Shown here in pieces: positions 17,433-31,188 of a DNA stretch of 53,159 bases. Within the stretch, counting starts at the first letter, position 1, and every line of letters begins with the position of its first letter. The stretch is from the NCBI GenBank assembly GCA_051000755.1, contig JBPCNZ010000069.1, forward strand, positions 1 to 53,159, in the 5' to 3' direction. The translations under genes and the position numbers were made by a program. The DNA comes from JALZAH01 sp051000755. GTDB lineage: Bacteria > Actinomycetota > Acidimicrobiia > Acidimicrobiales > Palsa-688. The notes beneath the pieces are model-generated. The model had not been told where the DNA came from. It ran no database searches and saw only the letters and a program-made list of their open reading frames with translations.

Positions 17433-19140
17433 CGTAGGTGCCGGGGGCTGCCCCGAGCGCCGGGTAGGTGTCGCTGCCCATCGGCGGCGGCGTCCCCAGG
17501 TCACCCGAGCGGGGGACGATCCACTCGAGCCAGTCGTTCCACCACGTCTCCCGGTCCTCGGTGGCGCCGGCCAGCCACTCGTCGGCGTCGGCGGGATACT
17601 CGCCGTTGGTCCACAGCTTGGACTTGGGGTTGGGCGGGTTGACGATCCCGGCGATGTGACCCGACGACGACAGCACGAAACGGCAGTCTGCCTTCATGAG
17701 CTGGGTGGTGCGGTACGAGTTGCGCCAAGGGACGATGTGATCGTCGATGGCGGCGACGATGTAGCTGTCGACGTCGATGCCCGACACGGACAGGCGCTCG
17801 CCGGCGAGCTCCAAGCGGTCCTCGGCCAGGGCATTGTCGATCCAGCACTGGCGCAGGTAGAACGAGTGCATCTTGGCGGGCATGCGGGTCGAGTCGTGGT
17901 TCCAGGCCAGCAGATCGAAAGCGGGGGGTTGCTCGCCGCACAACCATCCCTTGGCCACGTAGGAGAAGACCAGATCGTTGGCCCGCAGGAGGTCGAACGT
18001 GCGGGCCATGTCGGCGGCGTCGAGGTAGCCCTTCTTGGCCATCTTGTGCTCGAGGCCACCGACGGTGGCCTCGTCGGTGAAGACCTCGGAGAGGGTGCCC
18101 GCTCCCGAATGGTCGACCAGGGAGTTGAGCGAGGTGGAGCTGTTGACCCGTCCGCCCTCCCCCGTGGCGTCGAGGTAGGCCAGCAGGGCCGTGTTCAGGG
18201 TGGCGCCGAGGCAGACGGAGAGGTTGTTGACCGTCTCCGATCCGGTGATGTCGCGCACCACGTCGAGAGCGGCGCGGGGTCCTTTGAGCAGGTAGTCGTC
18301 GAAGCCGAAGTTCCGCATGGACTCGTCGGGGTTGCGGTAGCTGATCATGAAGGTGGTCATCCCATGGGCCACGGCCCACTCGGCGAGACTCTTCCCCGGG
18401 GCCAGGTCCATGATGTAGTACTTGTTGATCCACGGGGGCCCCATGAGCAGCGGTATCTCGTGGGTCTGCTCGGTCTCCGGCTGGTACTGGATCAGCTCGA
18501 TGAGGTCGTTGCGGAAGACCACCTGCCCTGGGGTGGTTGCCATGTTGGTGCCGAGCTTGAACGGCGAGGTGTCGACCTGGCGGGGCCAGCCGCCGTTGTT
18601 GACCAGGTCGCCGAACATGTTGCGCATGCCCCGCACGACGCTCAGGCCGCCGGTCTCGGCGGCGCGGCGCAGGGCCGCGGGGTTGGTGGGCAGGAAGTTG
18701 GTGGGGGCCAGAGCGTTGGCCATCAGGGTGGCGAAGAAGGTGGCCTTGGCCTGGGCGGAGTGCTCCAGGCCGGCTCCGTCGACCACCTCGGACAACAGCT
18801 GGCAGTGGAGCAGGTAGGCCTGCAACAAGCCGTAGAAGGCGGCGTTGTCCGTCCAGGCCGCCTCCGCGAAGCGGTTGTCCTTGGCGACGAGGACCGCGGG
18901 TCCGTCCATCTCCATGCCGAACGCCCGGCCGACCGTGGCCGTGCCCGCCCTCGTCATCCGCATGGCGTGGCTGGCAACCAGGCCGCCGACGCCCACCGGG
19001 TCACGGGTCCGCCGCCGCAGGGCCTGACCCAGGGACTTGACCAGACCGACCGGGTCGAGTGAACCGGCCAGGCCCTCGATGGCGCCCAGGCTTTCCAGCT
19101 CCGGTGATTCCCCGTCTCCGGTCTCGGTCACTGCTGTCAT
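17422..19140 (-). CDS. phaC: Poly(3-hydroxyalkanoate) synthase with divergent lipase box
   Basis: A 572-residue PHA synthase-like protein that should polymerise hydroxyacyl-CoA on storage granules. The family framework is clear: WINKYYIMDLAPGKS, DLIELIQYQP, the catalytic Asp in DDHIVPW (Asp467) and the His in SSGHIAGIVNPP (His495). The nucleophile Cys310 is present, but the box reads S-V-C-L-G-A, not G-x-C-x-G-G. Length is normal. It may be an active variant with other specificity or a subunit helping the canonical synthase at 32762-34447. A small gene lies 58 nt upstream. Confidence 0.88.
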   Translation of the reverse strand: MTAVTETGDGESPELESLGAIEGLAGSLDPVGLVKSLGQALRRRTRDPVGVGGLVASHAMRMTRAGTATVGRAFGMEMDGPAVLVAKDNRFAEAAWTDNAAFYGLLQAYLLHCQLLSEVVDGAGLEHSAQAKATFFATLMANALAPTNFLPTNPAALRRAAETGGLSVVRGMRNMFGDLVNNGGWPRQVDTSPFKLGTNMATTPGQVVFRNDLIELIQYQPETEQTHEIPLLMGPPWINKYYIMDLAPGKSLAEWAVAHGMTTFMISYRNPDESMRNFGFDDYLLKGPRAALDVVRDITGSETVNNLSVCLGATLNTALLAYLDATGEGGRVNSSTSLNSLVDHSGAGTLSEVFTDEATVGGLEHKMAKKGYLDAADMARTFDLLRANDLVFSYVAKGWLCGEQPPAFDLLAWNHDSTRMPAKMHSFYLRQCWIDNALAEDRLELAGERLSVSGIDVDSYIVAAIDDHIVPWRNSYRTTQLMKADCRFVLSSSGHIAGIVNPPNPKSKLWTNGEYPADADEWLAGATEDRETWWNDWLEWIVPRSGDLGTPPPMGSDTYPALGAAPGTYVKG

Positions 19141-19198
19141 CGTCTCGGACCCCCCGTCGTGCTGACATCCCCTGTCCTACTCGCCGGGGCCGGTCCCG

Positions 19199-19399
19199 TC
19201 AATCGGGACGACGGGCCCTCCCGGCCGGGCGGTTCACGCAGGCGGATCTCCGACCCCTTTCGGTGTTGTTGATGGCGCGGTAGATCCGGTACACGGTCAG
19301 GGCGGTCGTCACCTCGCGGGTGTGGTCGACGGTGGCGGCGGCAAGCTCCCGGACGTCCTTGATCGACGCCCCGACGATGGGCGCGTAGGTTGGGCCCAC
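19199..19399 (-). CDS. Small hypothetical protein upstream of PHA synthase
   Basis: A 66-residue frame with GTG start, 58 nt upstream of the PHA synthase and on the same strand. The first 48 codons show the G/C-ending bias of real genes in this genome; the last 18 are less convincing. Residues 10-46 form a likely amphipathic helix (IKDVRELAAATVDHTREV and onward). No family was recognised. Its place suggests a granule-associated or accessory protein, but this is only context. No Shine-Dalgarno was seen, and its start lies within the upstream region of the divergent KAS III gene. Confidence 0.45.
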   Translation of the reverse strand: MGPTYAPIVGASIKDVRELAAATVDHTREVTTALTVYRIYRAINNTERGRRSACVNRPAGRARRPD

Positions 19400-19425
19400 G
19401 GCGCATGAAAGCGGCGAGGGGAGTA
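19386..19425 (+). promoter_or_regulatory. -10 TAGGTT and strong RBS for KAS III gene
   Basis: TAGGTT (19386-19391) fits the -10 consensus. It is followed by a short leader with the Shine-Dalgarno GAGGGGAG a few nt before the ATG at 19430. The RBS decides the start over the ATG at 19405. Confidence 0.45.
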
Positions 19426-19429
19426 GCGC

Positions 19430-21370
19430 ATGAGGCCATTCGTCATCAACCGGCACGGGCAGATGGTGTTCCCGTCGAGCTATTTCCCCGAGGTCGATCT
19501 ATCCCTCTTCGCCACCCTCGAGCAGTTCGAGGCGGCGGTGCAGCGCGACTTCGAGGACAAGGCGCCCACCGGGACCGACATCGCCGAACGGGTCGAGGCG
19601 GACAAGTACCCCAACCGCTTCGAGCTCCTCCGGGATCTCGCCCTCAACCTGTTCTGGGTCAACCGCTACGCCCTGACCATGTACGAGAAGCGGCCGACGC
19701 GCTGGCGCGACGTACCCAAGGCGTCCGACGGCCTGTACCTCCCCGTCGTCACCCCGTGGGAGGACGGCGAACGCAAGGTGGAGGCCGTCGCCGAGGCCTA
19801 CCGGCGCCTGTCACCGGCATGGGACGAGGCCGTCGAGGACCGCATCTACGCCGTGCTCTTCGACGTGTTCCGCCACAAGCTCCATCACGCCACCGAGCTG
19901 CCCGCCATCAAACCCACGATCGCCGAAGCCCTCGCTCAACCCGGGGCCCTGACGTTCCGCCTGCGGTCCCACGACCCGGACTACCCGGTGTTCAGCCACG
20001 AGGAGATCCTCGATCACCGCGAGGACGTGCCCGAGCTGGAGTCGCTCGGCCGGTGGTCCATGGTGCTGCACAACCAGTACCCGTGGGACCGGGCGGTGAC
20101 CGAGCTGGCGGAGGTCTCGACCATCGAAGACGACGACTTCGTCGTCGTGTTCGCACCCCGCAACCCCGACGTGACCGCGTTCATCAAGCGCACCAAGCAG
20201 GCCACCTTGGCCCAGCCGCCCCCGGACATCACGGTGGAGCCCCAACAGCCGATTCGCCCCTTCCGGCCCCTCGATGTCCGCCGTCGCTTCGCGGTGCTGC
20301 CCCGGATCGAGGTCCTCAGCGCCGTGCCCGGCGAGCACACCTGCACCAACGACGACGTCATCCGCAACTCGGCGTTCAACTGGTCGCCCATGACCGCCAA
20401 GCAGATCGCCGAGAAGACCGGCATCGAAGGGCGCCGCTACACCGAAAGGCCGCTCGAGCACCTGGCCCTCGATGCGGCCCGGGCCGCGCTCACAGGTTCG
20501 GGGCGCGCACCCGAGGAGATCGGTGCCGTGCTCGTCTGCACCTGCACCAACGCCCGGCTCATCCCGTCGATGTCCACGTGGCTCTCCGGGCAGCTGGGCA
20601 TCTACCGGACCTACGCCTCGTGCGATCTGGTCGCGGCCTGCGCCGGCTTCCCCTATGGCCTGGCCGAAGCGGTCCGGATCCTCCAGGAGGTCGAGCGGCC
20701 GCTGCTGGTCGTCTTCGCCGAGAAGTTCTCCGACAAGATCGGCACCGTCCGCACGTCGCGGATGCTCTTCGGCGACGGCGCCGCGGCGATGGTCGTGGCG
20801 CCCGCCCCAGAGGGGGCCGACACCGATATCGAGTTCCTGCAGACCTATGCCAGCGGCCCGGTCAGCGAGGTCAACTCCATCATCTGGCCCAACGTCGAGT
20901 TCGACGGAAACGTCACCGTCTTCGGTCCCGAGGTCAAGGCCCTCGTCGAGCGCTACCTGGTCCAGATGATCGAGGAGCTGAAGGAGCTGCGGATGCCCGA
21001 TGGTGACGGCGACCTCCTCGACCACATCGAAGCCGTGGTACCACACCAGGCCAACAAGGTCATGGTCTCCGACATCGCCACCGGTGCCGGCATCCCCATC
21101 GAAAAGGTGTACTTCAACGTGGAGCGCACCGGGAACCTGTCGGCGGCCAGCATCCCGGTCGCCATCCACGACGCGGTGGTCGACGGCGTCATCGATCACC
21201 CCATGCGCATCTTCTGCCCCGGTTTCGGTGCCGGCGCCGTCGCCGGCTACGCCGTGCTGCGCCTCGATCCGGATGTGGTGGTGCGAGGGCCGACCACCCC
21301 CGGAGCCACCGCGGGGTCGACCGCCACCGCCGGGACCTCGGTCGAAGACGTCCGCCTGGCGTTCTCGTGA
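19430..21370 (+). CDS. KAS III-like ketoacyl synthase with N-terminal extension
   Basis: A 646-residue protein, about twice the length of FabH. Residues 285-625 are a KAS III/thiolase-fold domain with an intact Cys-His-Asn triad: Cys404 in DLVAACAGFPYG, His539 in VPHQANK and Asn569 in RTGNLSAASIP. GFGAGA precedes the C-terminus. The first 280 residues (helical, with an FRHKLHH segment and FEDKAPTG near the start) match no family I recognise. The triad predicts a decarboxylating Claisen condensation between an acyl thioester and a malonyl-type thioester. The giant carboxylase gene follows after 28 nt and could make the carboxylated partner. Confidence 0.85.
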   Translation: MRPFVINRHGQMVFPSSYFPEVDLSLFATLEQFEAAVQRDFEDKAPTGTDIAERVEADKYPNRFELLRDLALNLFWVNRYALTMYEKRPTRWRDVPKASDGLYLPVVTPWEDGERKVEAVAEAYRRLSPAWDEAVEDRIYAVLFDVFRHKLHHATELPAIKPTIAEALAQPGALTFRLRSHDPDYPVFSHEEILDHREDVPELESLGRWSMVLHNQYPWDRAVTELAEVSTIEDDDFVVVFAPRNPDVTAFIKRTKQATLAQPPPDITVEPQQPIRPFRPLDVRRRFAVLPRIEVLSAVPGEHTCTNDDVIRNSAFNWSPMTAKQIAEKTGIEGRRYTERPLEHLALDAARAALTGSGRAPEEIGAVLVCTCTNARLIPSMSTWLSGQLGIYRTYASCDLVAACAGFPYGLAEAVRILQEVERPLLVVFAEKFSDKIGTVRTSRMLFGDGAAAMVVAPAPEGADTDIEFLQTYASGPVSEVNSIIWPNVEFDGNVTVFGPEVKALVERYLVQMIEELKELRMPDGDGDLLDHIEAVVPHQANKVMVSDIATGAGIPIEKVYFNVERTGNLSAASIPVAIHDAVVDGVIDHPMRIFCPGFGAGAVAGYAVLRLDPDVVVRGPTTPGATAGSTATAGTSVEDVRLAFS

Positions 21371-21398
21371 GCGGCTGTCCGGCAACGAGGGGGCGGAC

Positions 21399-26978
<5,580 letters not shown>

Positions 26979-27023
26979 GAGCCCTCCCCATGACCCCATC
27001 GACCGCGCTCGGAGCCGCGAGCG

Positions 27024-27029
27024 TACGAT
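27024..27029 (+). promoter_or_regulatory. -10 element TACGAT, leaderless promoter of WXG100 cassette
   Basis: TACGAT ends 6 nt before the GTG at 27036 (spacer GAGGCC). The same hexamer and spacing occur before the gene at 280. It suggests that the cassette is its own transcription unit, not read-through from the carboxylase. Confidence 0.5.
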
Positions 27030-27035
27030 GAGGCC

Positions 27036-27416
27036 GTGAGAGCCATGCCGCCGAGCGATAGCTCAACCCCGTCCGTTCAGGCCGGCCGAGCCATCTCGTT
27101 CGACACGGCGGGAGCGCCAGACGTGGCCGGTGCGCTCATCTCCCTGGCCACTTCGCTCGGCGAAGGGGCCAGCGTGTTCGGCAAGCAGGCCTTCTATGTC
27201 ACCATGGATTGGAACGGGCAGTTCCGGGCCGCTTTCGACACCTGGGCGTCGGCCTACATGAGCCAGGCGCCGCAGCTGGCGGAGCTGCTCTTGCAGTACG
27301 CCGCGGACATCACCGCTGCCTCCCAGGTGGTACAGGGTTACAACACCCTTGTGACCACCGCTCCCCCCGGTTCCGCACCCGCCGTTCCGGACCCAACCGG
27401 GTGGGCTGGGATGTGA
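27036..27416 (+). CDS. WXG100-family protein (ESX/type VII secretion substrate)
   Basis: A 126-residue protein with the WXG100 plan. A helix (about 28-55) is followed by the turn D-W-N-G (Trp59-Asn60-Gly61) and a second long helix (62-108) with Trp and aromatic residues spaced as in EsxA/EsxB. The tail is short and Pro-rich, without a YxxxD motif; the next gene has one. WXG100 proteins form helical hairpin dimers, often with a partner encoded alongside, and leave the cell through the type VII apparatus. The stop overlaps the next start (GTGA). No secretion machinery gene lies in the window, so export is inferred. Confidence 0.6.
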   Translation: MRAMPPSDSSTPSVQAGRAISFDTAGAPDVAGALISLATSLGEGASVFGKQAFYVTMDWNGQFRAAFDTWASAYMSQAPQLAELLLQYAADITAASQVVQGYNTLVTTAPPGSAPAVPDPTGWAGM

Positions 27417-28549
27417 GCGGGACCGGGAGCAACAATGAGTCCGTATCGTCCTGCTTTCCCCCCTCGCTCACCCACTTTCCCACCTACACCGAGGGGATCA
27501 GTGACGCCCTGACCAACCAGGTCAACCGCCTGTGGACGATCGTCGGTGACTACCTTGCAACCTCCGATCCCGCCTACGCTCCCGATCCCTCGGCGGTGGT
27601 CAATGAGGTCGACATCTGGCGGCAAGGCCTCCAGCAACTCGGGCAGTGGACCGCGGCAGTGGGCAAGGCGTACCTCGAGGCCGACCTCTCCGGGGCGGCC
27701 AACCGCCTTCCGGGCACCGCCTTCCCGGATCAGGTGCTTGACAGTGCAATCATTCACGACCTCCCGCCCGGCTATCAGAGCGCGCCTTACCTCGGGGTCA
27801 GCGGAGACACACAAATCAACTGGCAGGCGTTGATGGACCAAACCGACGGCAACCCCGAGAAGAACTTCGTCGACCTGGTCAATGGAGCAGCCGGCACCAT
27901 GGCCAACGACCCGGCCAACGCCTTGGCAGCCAAAGCGGGCGTCTTTGACGTGCTGGCCAAGAACACGCTGAACTCCGCGGATCTGAACAGCGCCCTGGAA
28001 AAGGTCGGCTCTGTCTTCGATGGTGCCGGCGACGTAGTCGCGGGAGTTGAAGGCTTCCAGTCCCAATGGAAGGACAACGCCGAGAACGGCACCATCAGCC
28101 TCCCTGTTGACGTGATGACGTCGACACTGCACGCCGCCACCAGTGTCTTCGGCGGTCTCGTCGGTGGCGAGGAGGGGCTGACCGCAGGGACGGCCGCATG
28201 CGGCCCCGTCTGCGGCGTCGTAGGGGCGGTGCTCGGGACCGCCTTCGGCGGCTACATCGGCGATCTCGGTGCCGCAAACGTCCTGAAGCCCGGTGACAGC
28301 TCCAAGAGCGTCGCTGAACCCCTCGAGCACCCGCCCAGCTCGAACGTCGCCAATCTCACCACGACGGTCGAGCAGAGCGCGGCCAACGTGGCCAGCACCG
28401 ACGCCGGTGCCGGGAGTCCGCTGCCCGCGGTTGGTTCACTACCGGCCGCCGCCCTGATCGAACCTCCGTCGGTGCTGTACCCCGAGCAGGTCTCCTTGCC
28501 CCCTTCTGGCCTGAACCTGGCGTCCATCCCGGGCGCATCGGGCCCGTAG
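27413..28549 (+). CDS. Putative type VII effector with YxxxD motif and glycine zipper
   Basis: A 378-residue protein of no recognised family. The N-terminal 95 residues are helical, with a Trp-rich segment (DIWRQGLQQLGQW) ending in Y-L-E-A-D (87-91), the YxxxD pattern of type VII substrates. Residues about 215-290 are Gly/Ala-rich and hydrophobic, including CGVVGAVLGTAFGGYIG, a glycine-zipper pattern able to insert into a membrane. The last 80 residues are Pro/Ser/Ala-rich. Base composition is lower in GC than the neighbours. The GTG start overlaps the WXG100 stop. A pore-forming or membrane-acting effector is an inference; a structural or envelope role is possible. Confidence 0.55.
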   Translation: MSGTGSNNESVSSCFPPSLTHFPTYTEGISDALTNQVNRLWTIVGDYLATSDPAYAPDPSAVVNEVDIWRQGLQQLGQWTAAVGKAYLEADLSGAANRLPGTAFPDQVLDSAIIHDLPPGYQSAPYLGVSGDTQINWQALMDQTDGNPEKNFVDLVNGAAGTMANDPANALAAKAGVFDVLAKNTLNSADLNSALEKVGSVFDGAGDVVAGVEGFQSQWKDNAENGTISLPVDVMTSTLHAATSVFGGLVGGEEGLTAGTAACGPVCGVVGAVLGTAFGGYIGDLGAANVLKPGDSSKSVAEPLEHPPSSNVANLTTTVEQSAANVASTDAGAGSPLPAVGSLPAAALIEPPSVLYPEQVSLPPSGLNLASIPGASGP

Positions 28550-28561
28550 GAAGACGGCGCC

Positions 28562-29023
28562 GTGACCCTGAGGGTGTTCGTACCGCGGCCGGCCGGCTGG
28601 GAGAACATGCCCAACCCGTCGGTAGCCGCGGTCCGCCTGGCGAACCGGTCGGGGCCAACCACACCGACGGTCACGGCCCTCGTGGAGCCGATCCCTCTGG
28701 CGCACGGGACGCCGGCATGGGACAACTGGGTGTCATCGTCGCTGCGCGACACGGCGGAACGGCTACCCGGCGGCGCCGTCGCTGACTTCGAGCGGTCCGG
28801 AACCGACAGTTGGGGCTTGATCGATTTTCTTGGTGACCGGGGCCCTGCCACCGTCCTGCAACGGTTCGCTCCCGAACACGGAGGTCAAGCAGTCCTGGTC
28901 GGCAGCGCCGTCGTGGACAAGGCGTCCTGGCCGGACCTGGCCGGAACGCTGCGGTCGCTCCTCTCGGGAACCTGCCTGGTCGAGATCCCCGACGCTCCCG
29001 ATGCCAAGGTCCCGTGTGAGTAA
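28562..29023 (+). CDS. LpqN/DcrB-like (Mog1/PsbP-fold) protein
   Basis: A 153-residue protein with GTG start, 12 nt after the putative effector. The start (VTLRVFVPRPAGWENMP), the alternating strands and the central amphipathic helix resemble the Mog1/PsbP-like fold of LpqN and DcrB proteins. No signal peptide is visible, so it probably stays in the cytosol. Homologous folds accompany secretion and toxin loci as chaperones or accessory proteins. Here it could be a chaperone or immunity factor for the upstream protein. The fold assignment is tentative. Confidence 0.5.
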   Translation: MTLRVFVPRPAGWENMPNPSVAAVRLANRSGPTTPTVTALVEPIPLAHGTPAWDNWVSSSLRDTAERLPGGAVADFERSGTDSWGLIDFLGDRGPATVLQRFAPEHGGQAVLVGSAVVDKASWPDLAGTLRSLLSGTCLVEIPDAPDAKVPCE

Positions 29024-29399
29024 GTCCGACAAACGCACTCTGACCATGTCGACCACGGGAGGCACCTTGCGCCATGCCAAGAACGCCCGCACCCGACGGG
29101 CTGCGATTTGCGGGCTGGCGACGCTCGCTCTCGGTATGGCGAGCGGATGCGGAGCGAGTTCGAAGCCTTCCCAGGCAACCCTCGTGGCCAGATTGAGGAC
29201 CGACTCGGGATTCGACGGTTTCAACCTGACGACAGGCCAATTCGGCTGCATCGCGGATGTGATCCGGAGCTACGGCGTTGCGACGTCGGTCGACGCCTAC
29301 GTCCAAGGCAAGCTCGCCGAGGAACAGATCGCCGGCGCGAACACCGCTGCGGCTCGCGCCAAGGTGATGGGCTGCCTCACCCTTCGCAACCAAGGTTGA
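29016..29399 (+). CDS. Small putative lipoprotein
   Basis: A 127-residue protein (117 if started at ATG 29046). A basic N-region (KNARTRR) is followed by a hydrophobic stretch and the lipobox A-S-G-C (Cys45), predicting a lipid-anchored extracytoplasmic protein. The mature part has two further Cys residues that could pair. GTG 29016 is preferred because AAGG lies about 7 nt upstream and the gene overlaps the previous one by 8 nt. It is the last gene of the WXG100 cassette. A surface-exposed immunity or docking role is possible, but no family was recognised. Confidence 0.6.
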   Translation: MSKSDKRTLTMSTTGGTLRHAKNARTRRAAICGLATLALGMASGCGASSKPSQATLVARLRTDSGFDGFNLTTGQFGCIADVIRSYGVATSVDAYVQGKLAEEQIAGANTAAARAKVMGCLTLRNQG

Positions 29400-29410
29400 G
29401 TCCCCGGCGG

Positions 29411-29416
29411 TAGCGT
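29411..29416 (+). promoter_or_regulatory. -10 element TAGCGT, leaderless promoter
   Basis: TAGCGT lies 8 nt before the GTG of the atuA-like gene at 29425 (spacer CGCCGTTC). No Shine-Dalgarno sequence is present. Confidence 0.4.
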
Positions 29417-29424
29417 CGCCGTTC

Positions 29425-31188
29425 GTGAACCGAACCCGCCCGGTCCGCATCGCCAACTGCAGCGGCTTCTACGGCGACCGCCTGAGCGCCGCGGCCGAGA
29501 TGGTCGACGGGGGCCCCATCGACGTCCTGACCGGTGACTGGTTGGCCGAGCTGACCATGCTGATCCTGGCCAAGAACCGGGCCCGGGACCCCGGCGCGGG
29601 CTACGCCCGGACCTTCGTCACCCAGATGGAGCAGGTCATGGGGACCTGCGGGGAACGGAGCATCAAGGTGGTCTCCAATGCCGGCGGCCTGGCCCCCCGT
29701 GCCTGTGCCGATGCGGTGGCAACCGTCGCCGAGCGCCTGGGACTCCACCCGGCCATCGCCTACGTGGAAGGCGACGACCTCGTCCCCCGCCTGGAGGACC
29801 TGCGGGCAGCAGGCATCGACTTCACCCATCTCGAGACCGGCGAACCGCTCGGGAAGCGCGCCGTCATGACAGCCAACGCCTACCTCGGCGGCTGGGGCAT
29901 CGCCGCTGCCCTCGAAGCCGGCGCCGACATCGTCGTCACCGGCCGGGTCACCGACGCGGCTCTGACCGTCGGCCCCGCGGCCTGGTGGCACGGTTGGGGG
30001 CGGGACGACTGGGACGCCCTGGCCGGGGCGGTGGTCGCCGGTCACATCATCGAGTGCGGGCCCCAGGCCACGGGTGGCAACTACAGCTTCTTCGCCGAGA
30101 TCCCCGGACTGGACCGGCCCGGTTTCCCGATCGCCGAGGTGGCCGGGGACGGCTCGGCCGTCATCACCAAGCACCCCGGTCACGGGGGGGCGGTCACCGT
30201 GGGCACCGTCACCGCCCAGCTCCTCTACGAGATCGGCGGTCCCCGCTACCCCAACCCCGATGTGACGGCCCGCTTCGACACGGTCGCCCTGAGCCAGGAG
30301 GGCCCCGACCGGGTGCTGGTCTCCGGGACGCGGGGGGAATCCCCCCCGGTCACCACCAAGGTGTCGCTCAACTACGTGGGCGGGTGGCGGACGACGGTGA
30401 GCCTGGCGCTGACCGGCCTCGACATCGACGCCAAGGCGGCCCTGGTCGAGGCGGCGCTGTGGGCGTCGGTGCCCGGAGGGCGCGGCGCCTTCGCCGAGGT
30501 GACCGTCGACCTGATCCGCACGGACGCGGCCGATCCCTCCAGCAACGAGGCCGCCACCGCCCAACTGCGGATCACGGTCAAGGATCCCGACGAGTCCAAG
30601 GTGGGCCGCCGGTTCACGGCCAAGGTCACCGAGCTGGCCCTCTCCAACTACCCCGGCCTGTACGTGCTGTCGTCGTCCACCCAGGCCTACGGCGTGTACT
30701 GGCCGGCGGTGGTGCCGGCCGATCTCGTCCCCACCGAAGTCGTCGCCGGCGGGCTCCGCCACGTGGTCGATCCGGTGATCCCCCCCGACCCCCCGGTCCG
30801 CCTCGACCGGCCGCCGCCGGTCCCCGCCGGGGCGCCCGGCGGCCAGACGGTCCTTGCGCCCCTGGGCCGGCTCGTCGGCGCCCGGTCCGGGGACAAGGGG
30901 GGCAACGCCAACCTCGGCGTCTGGGCCCGCAGCGACGAGGCCTGGGCCTGGCTGGAGGCGTGGCTCGACACCGATCGGTTCCGTGCCCTGCTCCCCGAGA
31001 CCGCCGCCCTCGTCGTGCACCGCCATCCCCTGCCCAACCTGCGCGCCGTCAACTTCGTCGTCGAGGGCCTGCTCGGCGAAGGGGTGGCGTCATCGGCCCG
31101 TATCGACGCCCAGGCCAAGAGCCTGGGCGAATGGCTGCGGGCGCGGATCGTGGACATTCCCCAACATCTTCTGGAGGAGCTCAGGTGA
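29425..31188 (+). CDS. atuA: AtuA-like protein (DUF1446 plus ferredoxin-fold C-terminal domain)
   Basis: A 587-residue member of the acyclic terpene utilisation AtuA family. The DUF1446 core (about 8-450) has SGFYGDRLSAA near the start, KVVSNAGGLAPRACADA, and VTGRVTDAAL. The C-terminal domain (about 475-585) begins LARSGDKGGNAN-like (here VGARSGDKGGNANLG) and is the AtuA-associated ferredoxin-like domain. AtuA is needed for growth on citronellol in Pseudomonas, but its reaction is unknown. A coupled enoyl-CoA hydratase follows. The matching carboxylase and dehydrogenase lie 12 kb upstream. Confidence 0.85.
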   Translation: MNRTRPVRIANCSGFYGDRLSAAAEMVDGGPIDVLTGDWLAELTMLILAKNRARDPGAGYARTFVTQMEQVMGTCGERSIKVVSNAGGLAPRACADAVATVAERLGLHPAIAYVEGDDLVPRLEDLRAAGIDFTHLETGEPLGKRAVMTANAYLGGWGIAAALEAGADIVVTGRVTDAALTVGPAAWWHGWGRDDWDALAGAVVAGHIIECGPQATGGNYSFFAEIPGLDRPGFPIAEVAGDGSAVITKHPGHGGAVTVGTVTAQLLYEIGGPRYPNPDVTARFDTVALSQEGPDRVLVSGTRGESPPVTTKVSLNYVGGWRTTVSLALTGLDIDAKAALVEAALWASVPGGRGAFAEVTVDLIRTDAADPSSNEAATAQLRITVKDPDESKVGRRFTAKVTELALSNYPGLYVLSSSTQAYGVYWPAVVPADLVPTEVVAGGLRHVVDPVIPPDPPVRLDRPPPVPAGAPGGQTVLAPLGRLVGARSGDKGGNANLGVWARSDEAWAWLEAWLDTDRFRALLPETAALVVHRHPLPNLRAVNFVVEGLLGEGVASSARIDAQAKSLGEWLRARIVDIPQHLLEELR

